Of a DNA stretch of 14,016 bases, positions 4,662 through 12,057 are shown piece by piece. The stretch spans positions 1 through 14,016 of the forward strand of contig JAQUUB010000111.1 of the NCBI GenBank assembly GCA_028694115.1. Direction: 5' to 3'. Under the pieces are notes generated by a model that saw only the letters and a program-made list of their open reading frames with translations, had not been told where the DNA came from and made no database searches. The translations under genes and the position numbers were made by a program. The stretch is from Lachnospiraceae bacterium. Lineage in GTDB: Bacteria; Bacillota_A; Clostridia; Lachnospirales; Lachnospiraceae. Every line of letters begins with the position of its first letter. The first letter of the stretch is position 1.

Positions 4662-5960
4662 ATGACGAATAAGCCTGAAATTATATCAGTAACGACAGAT
4701 GAAAACATTACAAAGCCAGAGGATGTTTACAAGACCATAACTGAAAGCATGAGCAAGGAAGAACTTCTTATGCGTCTTGCTGAGCGTGAGAATAACGACT
4801 ATCTTTCCTTATGCAATCGGTATGATATACAAAGAACCATTACCTTTGATATGGCTCACAAAACGGTCATCTATAACTTCCCACAACACAAAGAGTCTCA
4901 TCCTATAGGAGAACTACTGATTTTATTCCTTGAAGCAGTCTTTACCAGATATGAGGAAGAACGGCAGGACACCATCGGCGCATATACCAATCCTGACACC
5001 GACTTTGACCTGGTTGGGTTTCCTGTATACGCCCTACCCCCGCTTTTATTGGATACCATCAATCGATGGGGTATAACACCTCAGGAGTATTCAAAGAAAA
5101 GCGTAATCAACAAGCTGGTCAAATTCAACATTAAGCTTCATCCCTATCTGACCTTTTATCTGACGGATAAACTGATGAAGGAGGATGGTCTCAGGATATT
5201 GACACAGGAATTGGATTTGGTGGCAGTTCAGAATAGAATACAAAACATGGTTTTCTTCTGTCTTGATGCGGATTATGACGAAAGATTGAAAGGTCTTACG
5301 GCGTTGCAGCGGTATTTTCTATATAAAAACACACAGCTTGATGTACCTGCTCCACAGTTTATGAGTGAAATGTTTCTTCATCCAGGTGCTGTACCAGAAC
5401 AGGACCGGCATATTTTCCGCACGCAAAAAACTATGGATAAAAAAGAAATACTCAACTCTACCCTCCATGAGCTGCTTGCACCTAAACCACTATCAGAGGA
5501 ACAGATTGAGTATGTAAAAAAGCTTGAACTTAGCATGTCCGAAAGCTGTATCGCTTATGATGTTCAGTCAGTAGCACTGTTGGAGCTCTTTAAGATGATA
5601 CAGCACAACCTCTTTGTAAAACGCTGCGCCTATTGCGGCAGATATTTTGTACTACGCTACAGCTATGAGAACAAATATTGTGACCGCATCCCGGAAGGAG
5701 AAAAGAATAACTGCCAGATCCTCGGTGCCATGCGTGACTACCAGCAGGAGATAAAAGGCAATCCCGCAAAGCTCTATTATAAAAGGGCTTATAAAAAGAT
5801 CAACGATTACAAGAATAAGGGAATTGTATCGGAAGAAGTCTACAAACAGTGGATTCCTGTTGCCAAAGGAAAGCTGAATGATTGCCTGGAAGGTAAGATT
5901 ACCGTGGAAGATCTGGAAAAATGGCTCTCAGATAATGCAAGAGGGGTAAGGAGACCATGA
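4662..5960 (+). CDS. DUF6076-like protein with C-terminal four-cysteine zinc-finger-like motif; function unknown
   Basis: A 432-residue cytoplasmic protein with no signal peptide or membrane segment. The N-terminal three quarters are helical without motifs I can name. The C-terminal part has Cys322-x2-Cys325 (CAYCGRYF), Cys340 (KYCDR) and Cys351, a four-cysteine set resembling treble-clef fingers of the CGNR/DUF6076 type. It is followed by a basic helical region (YYKRAYKKINDYKNKG) and an acidic helix ending EDLEKWL. Such proteins recur in Firmicute accessory DNA; no function is established to my knowledge, though nucleic-acid binding is plausible. The ATG follows GAGGAG at 9-nt spacing. It runs opposite to the mobilisation genes, divergent from the initiator, with an operator-like palindrome upstream. 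The last codon overlaps the ATG of a very short frame (ATGA). It is cargo or a control gene of the element; the DUF assignment is from memory. Confidence 0.72.
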   Translation: MTNKPEIISVTTDENITKPEDVYKTITESMSKEELLMRLAERENNDYLSLCNRYDIQRTITFDMAHKTVIYNFPQHKESHPIGELLILFLEAVFTRYEEERQDTIGAYTNPDTDFDLVGFPVYALPPLLLDTINRWGITPQEYSKKSVINKLVKFNIKLHPYLTFYLTDKLMKEDGLRILTQELDLVAVQNRIQNMVFFCLDADYDERLKGLTALQRYFLYKNTQLDVPAPQFMSEMFLHPGAVPEQDRHIFRTQKTMDKKEILNSTLHELLAPKPLSEEQIEYVKKLELSMSESCIAYDVQSVALLELFKMIQHNLFVKRCAYCGRYFVLRYSYENKYCDRIPEGEKNNCQILGAMRDYQQEIKGNPAKLYYKRAYKKINDYKNKGIVSEEVYKQWIPVAKGKLNDCLEGKITVEDLEKWLSDNARGVRRP

Positions 5961-6031
5961 ATGAAATTGGAAATTGTTTTTCCAATTTTACGTGTCTTTT
6001 TCAAAAAATTCATGCAAAAATGGTTGATTAG
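5957..6031 (+). pseudogene. Translationally coupled 24-codon reading frame, possibly the stub of a truncated gene
   Basis: Its ATG overlaps the stop of the preceding gene (ATGA), and AAGGAG lies just upstream, the classic signal for a coupled second gene. It stops after 24 codons (MNEIGNCFSNF...). The first codons overlap a 10-bp hairpin, AAATTGGAAA and TTTCCAATTT (5964-5988). This could be a true small protein, or the beginning of a longer gene cut away near the end of the element. I cannot tell which. Confidence 0.3.
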
Positions 6032-6325
6032 TCAGGTTGTTAAGTCATTATACACTAATCAACCATAAGTGCTGTAAGAATATCTTTGAAAGGTTGAATT
6101 GAAGCTGTTTTATAGATATTATTCAAAGTCTTCAAATTGCCAGTTTACCTGCCGGAAATTTGCTGTTTTCTTGTGATTTCGTCCATTTTTGCCATATTGG
6201 TTGATTTATTGAAAATATCATTTTTTATTGATTTAACTAATTGGTATTGTCTTAGTATCATTACAAAATCAAGGTTTCGCAAGATGCTATATTTTACCAT
6301 GCATTGAAAAGCCTGAATTTTTACT
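5961..6325. other. A+T-rich non-coding stretch, likely the end of the mobile element
   Basis: It contains a weak terminator-like hairpin (5964-5988, followed by loose T-runs), the perfect 13-bp inverted repeat described separately (6020-6066), and a further partial copy, TGGTTGATT, at 6198-6206. No coding frame is convincing on either strand. The FMN-binding frame that follows opens only after the TGA at 6314-6316, so the junction with host DNA probably lies near 6314-6345. Confidence 0.45.
6020..6066. repeat. Perfect 13-bp inverted repeat with 21-nt spacer
   Basis: ATGGTTGATTAGT (6020-6032) and ACTAATCAACCAT (6054-6066) are exact reverse complements. There is no T-tract after the second arm, so it is not a typical terminator. 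It may be a protein-binding site, for instance for a recombinase or repressor at the element end. Confidence 0.7.
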
Positions 6326-6625
6326 GTGCCATTTAGCGTGCAGGATTACAACTACAAAGATCCGAAAATGGTATTGGCATCCAAGAGAACCAACGCCGAT
6401 TACTACAGCAAGAACATGAAAGAAAAGGCAGGCTCCACGGTTGCTATCGACAAGAACCTGGATACTATTCAAACTTATGTGACAGGAAAAACTGTGGCAG
6501 AACTGGACGCAACCCTGGGCAAGAACACAGCAGAACAAATGGTTGATGTTGTGAGTGGTGCTACATTGGCAGATACCAAGGGCTATACTACTGCCATAGT
6601 GGAAGCTGCAAAAGCAGCAAAATAA
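6326..6625 (+). pseudogene. C-terminal fragment of an FMN-binding-domain protein, 5' end missing
   Basis: The 99-residue frame ends with DVVSGATLADTKGYTTAIVEAAKAAK. The SGAT tetrapeptide (77-80) followed by a helix is the pattern of FMN_bind domains (RnfG/NqrC-like and small lipoproteins), where ApbE links FMN to the threonine. Such proteins are normally secreted or membrane-attached, with a signal peptide and a longer domain before this motif. Here there is no signal peptide. The only start is a GTG (6326) with no Shine-Dalgarno, 9 nt after an in-frame stop. The homologous-looking part begins at about VQDYNYKDPK. The normal terminator downstream is intact, so only the 5' end is lost. Most likely the mobile element to the left split the gene. 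It could instead be a short native protein, but the missing export signal argues against that. Confidence 0.6.
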
Positions 6626-6723
6626 TGTTGTTTAGTTCCTGGTACATAGCAGGCACCGACTACAGCACATGAATCTTGGTGAGGTAGTTGTGCTGATATT
6701 TAGAGAGTAGAATATGATAAAGC

Positions 6724-6759
6724 AAAAACCTCTGCATTAGATCTAATGCAGAGGTTTTT
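6724..6759. terminator. Strong intrinsic terminator after the FMN-binding fragment
   Basis: A perfect 36-nt palindrome with 18-nt arms (6724-6741 and 6742-6759): AAAAACC, CTCTGCATTAGA and the exact complement, ending in a run of Ts. It sits about 100 nt after the FMN-binding stop and before the kinase promoter, and because both ends are A/T-rich it could act in both directions. Confidence 0.85.
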
Positions 6760-6796
6760 ATTCTTCATTCCATGTAGTGTGGATCTTTACGAAAAG

Positions 6797-6825
6797 TTGA
6801 CCTGTATAGGTAATTATGCTATCAT
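6797..6825 (+). promoter_or_regulatory. Predicted sigma-A-type promoter of the two-component operon
   Basis: TTGACC (6797-6802), a 17-nt spacer and TATCAT (6820-6825) lie about 135 nt before the kinase start and directly after the upstream terminator. The leader between them shows no obvious regulatory structure. Confidence 0.55.
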
Positions 6826-6960
6826 CGTATTGTGAAACCGCTTGCTCAACTTCTAATAGGGATATCAGCCTTCCCGCTAAAAGGAACTATATAAAATTCC
6901 AATAATGACGAGCAATAAATGGTTAAACTGAAGATTTTCTTTAGAAAAGGGATCCTATGT

Positions 6961-8769
6961 ATGAATTTATTGTCGGGCCTTTATAAATTTAAAACTTTAC
7001 GTCAGAGACTGGCTTTTATCATAGTTATTGAAACTTTTGTCAGTTTATTATTGTTGGCTCTGGTTTCTTATCATACAATCCATTCCATTGAGCAAAATAA
7101 ATTAAAAACATCAATGGTGTCAAAGCTACAGCAGCTTACTGAAAAAATGATGCATAACTATTTGGATATGATTCAGATTTCACAGCAGATGTCCCTGCAA
7201 GGGACAGTAGGGTGCCTATTGGATAGTTATTTCCAGGCGGATTCTAACTATGACAAGCACCAGGTGGGACAGCAGATTGCAGAAAATTTGGTAAAAATAA
7301 CTTTTTCAAATAGTGGGATTAGTAACAGATTATACTTTAATCCTGTGACCGGACAGAGTTACTTTTATAACTTTCTGCCTTATGAAGGATTTTCACCACA
7401 AAGACTCAATGTAGTTAAGAAAAATGGAAGTGTGTATTACCACTCTTTACACCTGTCCGCCACAATGGCTCTCGGTAATTGGCAGGTCCTTTCCATAGCA
7501 CGTAGAATTACTATTGAGGAGGGAATGGACCTTATCATTTATATCGAGTCCAGGCTGGAGGCCAGGGAAATTATTAATACCCTTTCCAAAGCGCAGGATA
7601 TGCACTATGTACTTTTGCAGCTGGATTCTGACAACCAGGTTCAATATGCAAGTACGGATGATTTTGTAAAAGGGAATCTTTTTCATATGGAAGATGAAGA
7701 GAAGGTAGGAGATAGCTACTTTGGCCGGTATGGTAAATATGTAGGAGTACGGCTGCCCGCAGATACGGGGTTTACAAATGTACTGTTGTTACCCATAAAT
7801 GAGTATAACCGTGAACTCTATACGTGGACTCGAAATGTTATTGGCATCTTATTACTAGCTGTTCTTCTGATTGGTTTTTCATTTATTGCTTTATCCCGCT
7901 TAATCAATACGCCTTTATCTATATTTTCCAGGGAAATGAAAAAATTAGGTAAGGGTGATTTGAATACTGTTTCTGTCCAAACCGGTGCAATAGAGTATGA
8001 CGAACTTTTTCACCAGTTCAATACGATGAAGAGACAGATCCAGAAGCTTTTGCTGGATGTTGAGAATGTTGCGCATGAAAAACACCAGTTGGAAATTGAG
8101 AAGATATACTATCAAATCAACCCGCATTTTCTGATGAATACACTTCATTCTATTCATTGGCTCGCAAAAATGCACCATCAGAATGATATTGAGATTTTTA
8201 CTACGGAACTCAACTATATTTTGGCATATAGTCTGGGGAAAATTGATAAGCAAGCTACGGTGCGGACAGAAATTAAGATGCTTCAGGCGTATCTCCGGTT
8301 GCAGAAAATGCGTTACGACTTTCAGGTTGAGGTCGAAGTGGAGGATGGAGAGTATTTGGATACATTAACGGCGCGGATGATACTGCAGCCTATTGCTGAA
8401 AATGCAATCCGCCATGGTCTGGGAGAATCGGGATCCCTTTGGATTCGTGTATTTCATTCCCATACCCGTAATGCCATTATCATTACGATCCAGGACAATG
8501 GAAAGGGCCTTACAGCAGAAGAACTTGCCAAGATCCAGCAACCGTTTCAGAAAAAGCTTGAAGATGATAGTAAGGCTGATGGAATCGGACTTCGTTATGT
8601 TCGTTCCATGCTGGATTCATTTTACGGTGACAAAGCATCAATGACCATTAACAGTGAACTAACCCGGGGAACTAAAGTCACTTTGCTTTTACCGATGAAT
8701 TTTGAGCAGTCGATTTTACTGACTCCCCAGTTTGAGCAAGGGATTTTCCAGAAGGAGGGAAATAACTGA
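6961..8769 (+). CDS. YesM-like sensor histidine kinase
   Basis: Membrane sensor that passes phosphate to the adjacent AraC-type regulator. From the ATG at 6961 it has 602 residues: membrane helix 1 at about 17-40, an extracellular sensor region of about 250 residues (45-292), membrane helix 2 at about 293-315 (VIGILLLAVLLIGFSF), and a HAMP linker to about 370. The His-kinase core has the YesM signature YYQINPHFLMNTLHSIHW, with phospho-acceptor His389. The ATPase domain has an N-box PIAENAIRHG (Asn481), a G1 box DNGKGL (512-517) and a G2 box GIGL (541-544), so it is catalytically complete. A start at 6919 (14 residues longer) is possible but lacks a ribosome site; AAAGGGA precedes 6961. Its stop is 1 nt before the regulator start. 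The ligand is not readable from sequence; kinases of this type beside LplB/YtcP transporters usually respond to oligosaccharides. Confidence 0.93.
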   Translation: MNLLSGLYKFKTLRQRLAFIIVIETFVSLLLLALVSYHTIHSIEQNKLKTSMVSKLQQLTEKMMHNYLDMIQISQQMSLQGTVGCLLDSYFQADSNYDKHQVGQQIAENLVKITFSNSGISNRLYFNPVTGQSYFYNFLPYEGFSPQRLNVVKKNGSVYYHSLHLSATMALGNWQVLSIARRITIEEGMDLIIYIESRLEAREIINTLSKAQDMHYVLLQLDSDNQVQYASTDDFVKGNLFHMEDEEKVGDSYFGRYGKYVGVRLPADTGFTNVLLLPINEYNRELYTWTRNVIGILLLAVLLIGFSFIALSRLINTPLSIFSREMKKLGKGDLNTVSVQTGAIEYDELFHQFNTMKRQIQKLLLDVENVAHEKHQLEIEKIYYQINPHFLMNTLHSIHWLAKMHHQNDIEIFTTELNYILAYSLGKIDKQATVRTEIKMLQAYLRLQKMRYDFQVEVEVEDGEYLDTLTARMILQPIAENAIRHGLGESGSLWIRVFHSHTRNAIIITIQDNGKGLTAEELAKIQQPFQKKLEDDSKADGIGLRYVRSMLDSFYGDKASMTINSELTRGTKVTLLLPMNFEQSILLTPQFEQGIFQKEGNN

Positions 8770-8770
8770 T

Positions 8771-9856
8771 ATGTATCGTGTTTTGATTGTGGATGACGAC
8801 CGCTTGGCACGTCAGGGGATTATCTCTATGATGCCGTGGGAAAAGTATGATATGATGGTTGTGGGTGAGGCTCAAAACGGTGAAAAAGCTTTGGAGGTTT
8901 TGACCCAAACACAAGTCGACTTATTATTTGTCGATTTGGATATGCCTGTAATGGATGGTATTTCATTGATGGAAAAGTGCCATGCTCTTTACCCCGGGAT
9001 CTTTTTTGTAGTACTGACTTTTTATGAAGACTTCTATCATGTACAGTCTGCTCTGCGTATCGGAGCGATTGATTATATTTCCAAATTGCAGATGGAAAGC
9101 CTTGACTGTGATCAACTGCTAGGGAGAATCAGTCAAAAGGTGGAAGACATCATGGCGCAGCAAATTTCAAAGCATAAAAATGATAGGAAAAACGCTTCCG
9201 GGTCTGGCTTGCGGGGTATACCTGCTGTATGTGCCTTTGATGAAAAAGAATGGAAATCCCTGGTTCAAAGATGGAATGAAATGTATTGGCTTTTTGATGA
9301 TACTGTTTTTGAAGAGCTTTGCAGCTGTACAAAAGAAATGGATATACCTATCCGGAAAATCGAGCAAGTCTTGCTTCCCCTAACTCATCATGCCGAAGAA
9401 AGCATAAGCATAGCACAAAAGGATGTTTCGGATTACCAAAACGTCGAGGGTTTTTTACAGTGGCTTGCTTCCTTTAGGAAGGCGCTGTACCAAAAAGCTT
9501 CTCAGGAAGTCAGCCTTGCCAAAATGCCACTTTGTATTATGAAAGCTGTACTTTATGTAAAAGAGCATTTGGGAGCACAATTACACGCAGAGGAAACTGC
9601 ACAAATCATCAATCTCAGCCGCAGCTATTTTTCGATAAATTTTAAAAAGCATACAGGGGTGTCCTTTAAAGAATTTGTTCGCAGGGAGAGGATACGGGCA
9701 GCTCAGGTTTTGTTGGTCGAGAAGGATGCTCTGATAGCAGATATTGCACAGAGTGTCGGATACGAGGATGTAAACTATTTTATCCGTGTATTTTTTAAAA
9801 TAACGGGAATGACACCTGGCGAATACAGAAAACAGCATGGTAAAAGCCGAAGATAG
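8771..9856 (+). CDS. YesN-like response regulator, REC plus AraC-type DNA-binding domain
   Basis: Cytoplasmic transcription factor, 361 residues. The receiver domain (about 1-125) has the acidic cluster DDD at 8-10, the phospho-acceptor Asp55 in VDLDMPVMDG, Thr83 and Lys105. A helical linker (about 140-250) resembles that of YesN proteins. The C-terminal AraC domain (about 258-355) has two helix-turn-helix units: EETAQIINLSRSYFSINFKK, then IADIAQSVGYEDVNYFIRVF, with the typical ending FFKITGMTPGEYRK. An in-frame ATG at 8732 lies inside the kinase gene. The start at 8771 is preferred because REC domains begin here and GGAGGG lies 11 nt upstream. It is coupled to the kinase. The likely target is the transporter promoter region at 9960-10160. 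Confidence 0.94.
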   Translation: MYRVLIVDDDRLARQGIISMMPWEKYDMMVVGEAQNGEKALEVLTQTQVDLLFVDLDMPVMDGISLMEKCHALYPGIFFVVLTFYEDFYHVQSALRIGAIDYISKLQMESLDCDQLLGRISQKVEDIMAQQISKHKNDRKNASGSGLRGIPAVCAFDEKEWKSLVQRWNEMYWLFDDTVFEELCSCTKEMDIPIRKIEQVLLPLTHHAEESISIAQKDVSDYQNVEGFLQWLASFRKALYQKASQEVSLAKMPLCIMKAVLYVKEHLGAQLHAEETAQIINLSRSYFSINFKKHTGVSFKEFVRRERIRAAQVLLVEKDALIADIAQSVGYEDVNYFIRVFFKITGMTPGEYRKQHGKSRR

Positions 9857-10159
9857 CCTTTGTTACACAGCTACAATCAGTGAGCAGAACAAATGACTAT
9901 ACTCGTATAACAATCATGAGTAGTGTTTTGAATAGTTCGAACAAAACTGCTACTTTTACACATATTTGCATAGCCCTGATGATTTACAGGACAAAATGCC
10001 ATATAATCAACAACATGCATCTATATCTCCCATGATTTGCTGTGTGCTATACTTATGCAGTAAACAAAACAAGCGGGAGATTTTGTTGTTTCATGGAAAA
10101 TTTCGAAATCCTTCTTTTTGTTTGAATAATAAATAGTACAGAAGGAGGGAAGGTAAGCG
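9857..10159 (+). promoter_or_regulatory. Regulatory gap between the two-component genes and the transporter operon
   Basis: No gene is seen. The left part holds a terminator-like hairpin (9920-9960). A -10-like TATACT lies at 10048-10053 with no good -35 at the usual distance, which fits an activator-dependent promoter. A TATAAT at about 9997-10002 also lacks a -35. An imperfect inverted repeat, AAACAAAAC with GTTGTTT, lies just after the TATACT box (about 10062-10091). The strong ribosome site AAGGAGGG precedes the first permease. The AraC-type regulator presumably binds here, but no clear tandem site could be picked out. Confidence 0.4.
9920..9960 (+). terminator. Possible intrinsic terminator after the response regulator
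   Basis: GTAGTGTTTTG (9920-9930) and CAAAACTGCTAC (9942-9953) pair with a one-base bulge around an 11-nt loop, followed by TTTTAC. It is weaker than the two clear terminators in this window, so partial read-through into the transporter genes is possible. Confidence 0.4.
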
Positions 10160-11050
10160 ATGTATGATAAAAAGTATCTTAAGCATTATTGGATTATGAT
10201 GGCACCTGGCTATCTCTGGCTGCTCCTATTCACTGTTGTTCCAATGTTTGGAATTGTGATGGCATTTCAGGATTTTAACCCGGTCTTAGGAGTCTTTAAA
10301 TCTAAATGGGTAGGATTGGAAAATTTCGAGTACATGTTTTCCATGGATGATGTTAAGCAGGTATTCACAAACACAATTGTCATTGCCGTAGGTAAAATGG
10401 TGGGAAACCTTCTAATTCCGTTAATTTTTGCCTTGCTGCTCAATGAGCTGACGGTTAAAAAGCTGGTAAGGCCTATTCAAACGATAGTATATTTACCTTA
10501 TTTTTTGTCCTGGGTTATTCTTGCAAGTATTGTTCTGAATATCTTTGGAAATGACGGCCCCATCAACCGTTTCCTCGAAATGCTGGGTACCGAGCGTATC
10601 ATATTCTTCGGAGATCCTAAGTTATTCCGGCCACTAGTGATTGGAACCGATATTTGGAAAGGTTTTGGCTATAATGCAGTAATTTACCTTGCAGCTTTAA
10701 CAGGTATAGATCCATCTCTTCATGAGGCTGCGGCTATTGATGGTGCAGGCAGGCTGGGAAGACTCTGGCATGTCACTCTTCCCGGTATTAAATCAACAAT
10801 TATACTCTTGATGATTCTTTCTCTGGGAAGTGTCCTTAATGCCGGATTTGATCAGATTTTCAACCTGTATAACCCGTTGGTTTACTCTACGGGTGACATT
10901 ATTGATACATGGGTATACCGTGCCGGTCTTGTAAACTTGCAGTTCAGCCTTGCTACTGCGGTTGGCCTTTTGAAGTCGGTTGTCAGTTTTATCTTGATTA
11001 CAGTCAGTTACGTGTTGGCCGATAGGCTTACAGGGTACAAAATTTTTTAG
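10160..11050 (+). CDS. Carbohydrate ABC transporter permease, LplB-like
   Basis: Inner-membrane permease of a sugar importer (binding-protein-dependent transport family). The 296-residue protein has about six membrane helices, the first at about 11-33 (WIMMAPGYLWLLLFTVVPMFG). The cytoplasmic EAA loop HEAAAIDGAGRLGRLWHVTLP (188-208) docks to the ATPase. The N-terminal MAPGYLWLLLF and FQDFNPVLGVFKSKWVGLENF patterns are typical of LplB, which works with YtcP in polysaccharide and oligosaccharide uptake. The ATG follows AAGGAGGGAAGG. The second permease starts 23 nt downstream, so the two form a heterodimer made from one transcript. No ATP-binding subunit is encoded nearby, and such systems normally share an MsmX-type ATPase. 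Substrate is not determinable from the permease. Confidence 0.94.
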   Translation: MYDKKYLKHYWIMMAPGYLWLLLFTVVPMFGIVMAFQDFNPVLGVFKSKWVGLENFEYMFSMDDVKQVFTNTIVIAVGKMVGNLLIPLIFALLLNELTVKKLVRPIQTIVYLPYFLSWVILASIVLNIFGNDGPINRFLEMLGTERIIFFGDPKLFRPLVIGTDIWKGFGYNAVIYLAALTGIDPSLHEAAAIDGAGRLGRLWHVTLPGIKSTIILLMILSLGSVLNAGFDQIFNLYNPLVYSTGDIIDTWVYRAGLVNLQFSLATAVGLLKSVVSFILITVSYVLADRLTGYKIF

Positions 11051-11073
11051 AGGCTAAACGGGGGGGAATCGCT

Positions 11074-11958
11074 TTGATTGATCATAAATCTTTAAGCTCC
11101 AGGATATTCAATATATTTAATCTTTCTTTTCTTGTTATTGTAACACTCTTATGCCTGGTACCGCTATGGTATATCCTGATGGTCTCTGTAAGTGAGAAGG
11201 CAGCGGTGAATGCGGGTATCGTCACTTTCTGGCCTATTGGCTTCAATTTGATATCTTACCAGAAGATCATTGGCGAAGCAGCATTCTTTATCTCGTTCTG
11301 GACTTCGATAAAGAGAGTTGTCCTTGGGGCGGTAATAGGAGTCGGGACAGTTTTGCTAATGGCGTATCCTTTGTCAAAGACGCCAAAACAGCTGCCTCAT
11401 CGTAATGCCTATATGTGGATATTGGTATTCTGTATGCTTTTTAGCGGCGGCACAGTGCCCTGGTACCTTACGATCCGCAGTTATGGATTGATTGACTCAA
11501 TTTGGGCTTTAGTGCTTGCAGGTGGCCTTCCGGTTTTTAATGTTATTCTGGTTGTGAACTTTTTCAGGAATATTGCTTCAGCATTTGAAGAAGCAGCTTA
11601 TGTAGACGGAGCGGGACCCTGGCGTACTTTCCTTCAGATTTACCTGCCGATCTCCGGACCGGTTATTGCAACCGTTTCCCTATTTACAATCGTTGGACAC
11701 TGGAATGAATTCTTTCAAGGGTTGGTTTTGAATACGAAGCAAATAAATTATCCGCTTCAAACGTATATTCAGCAGCTGGTTGTCAGTGTAGACTTGTCCA
11801 GGATGAATTCGGAGGAGGTTAAACTCGCCACGCAGCTCAATAACAAATCCCTGAATGCAGCTAAAATATTCATTGCCATGGTGCCAGTACTGATGATTTA
11901 TCCTTTTCTGCAAAGATATTTTATCACAGGTATTACACTCGGATCAGTAAAAGAATAA
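11074..11958 (+). CDS. Carbohydrate ABC transporter permease, YtcP-like
   Basis: Second permease of the importer, 294 residues and about six membrane helices (first at about 16-37, last near 262-283). The EAA loop is EEAAYVDGAGPWRTFLQIYLP (172-192). LVPLWYILMVSVSEKAAVNAG and the W-N-E-F-F-Q-G turn (210-216) are characteristic of the YtcP/AraQ-like partner of LplB. The start is TTG at 11074-11076 with GGGGGG about 7 nt upstream; no ATG or GTG fits the N-terminus better. It ends TLGSVKE, the usual ending of this family. The 99-nt gap to the binding-protein gene has no terminator, so the three transporter genes form one operon. Confidence 0.94.
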   Translation: MIDHKSLSSRIFNIFNLSFLVIVTLLCLVPLWYILMVSVSEKAAVNAGIVTFWPIGFNLISYQKIIGEAAFFISFWTSIKRVVLGAVIGVGTVLLMAYPLSKTPKQLPHRNAYMWILVFCMLFSGGTVPWYLTIRSYGLIDSIWALVLAGGLPVFNVILVVNFFRNIASAFEEAAYVDGAGPWRTFLQIYLPISGPVIATVSLFTIVGHWNEFFQGLVLNTKQINYPLQTYIQQLVVSVDLSRMNSEEVKLATQLNNKSLNAAKIFIAMVPVLMIYPFLQRYFITGITLGSVKE

Positions 11959-12057
11959 CTCTGCATTTCTATACAGCTTATTTATTGAAATTTGGTTGCT
12001 ACTAAGGCAATTAAATATAAACAATTCATTTTCAAGCAAGGAGGAAGGAGCTAGACA

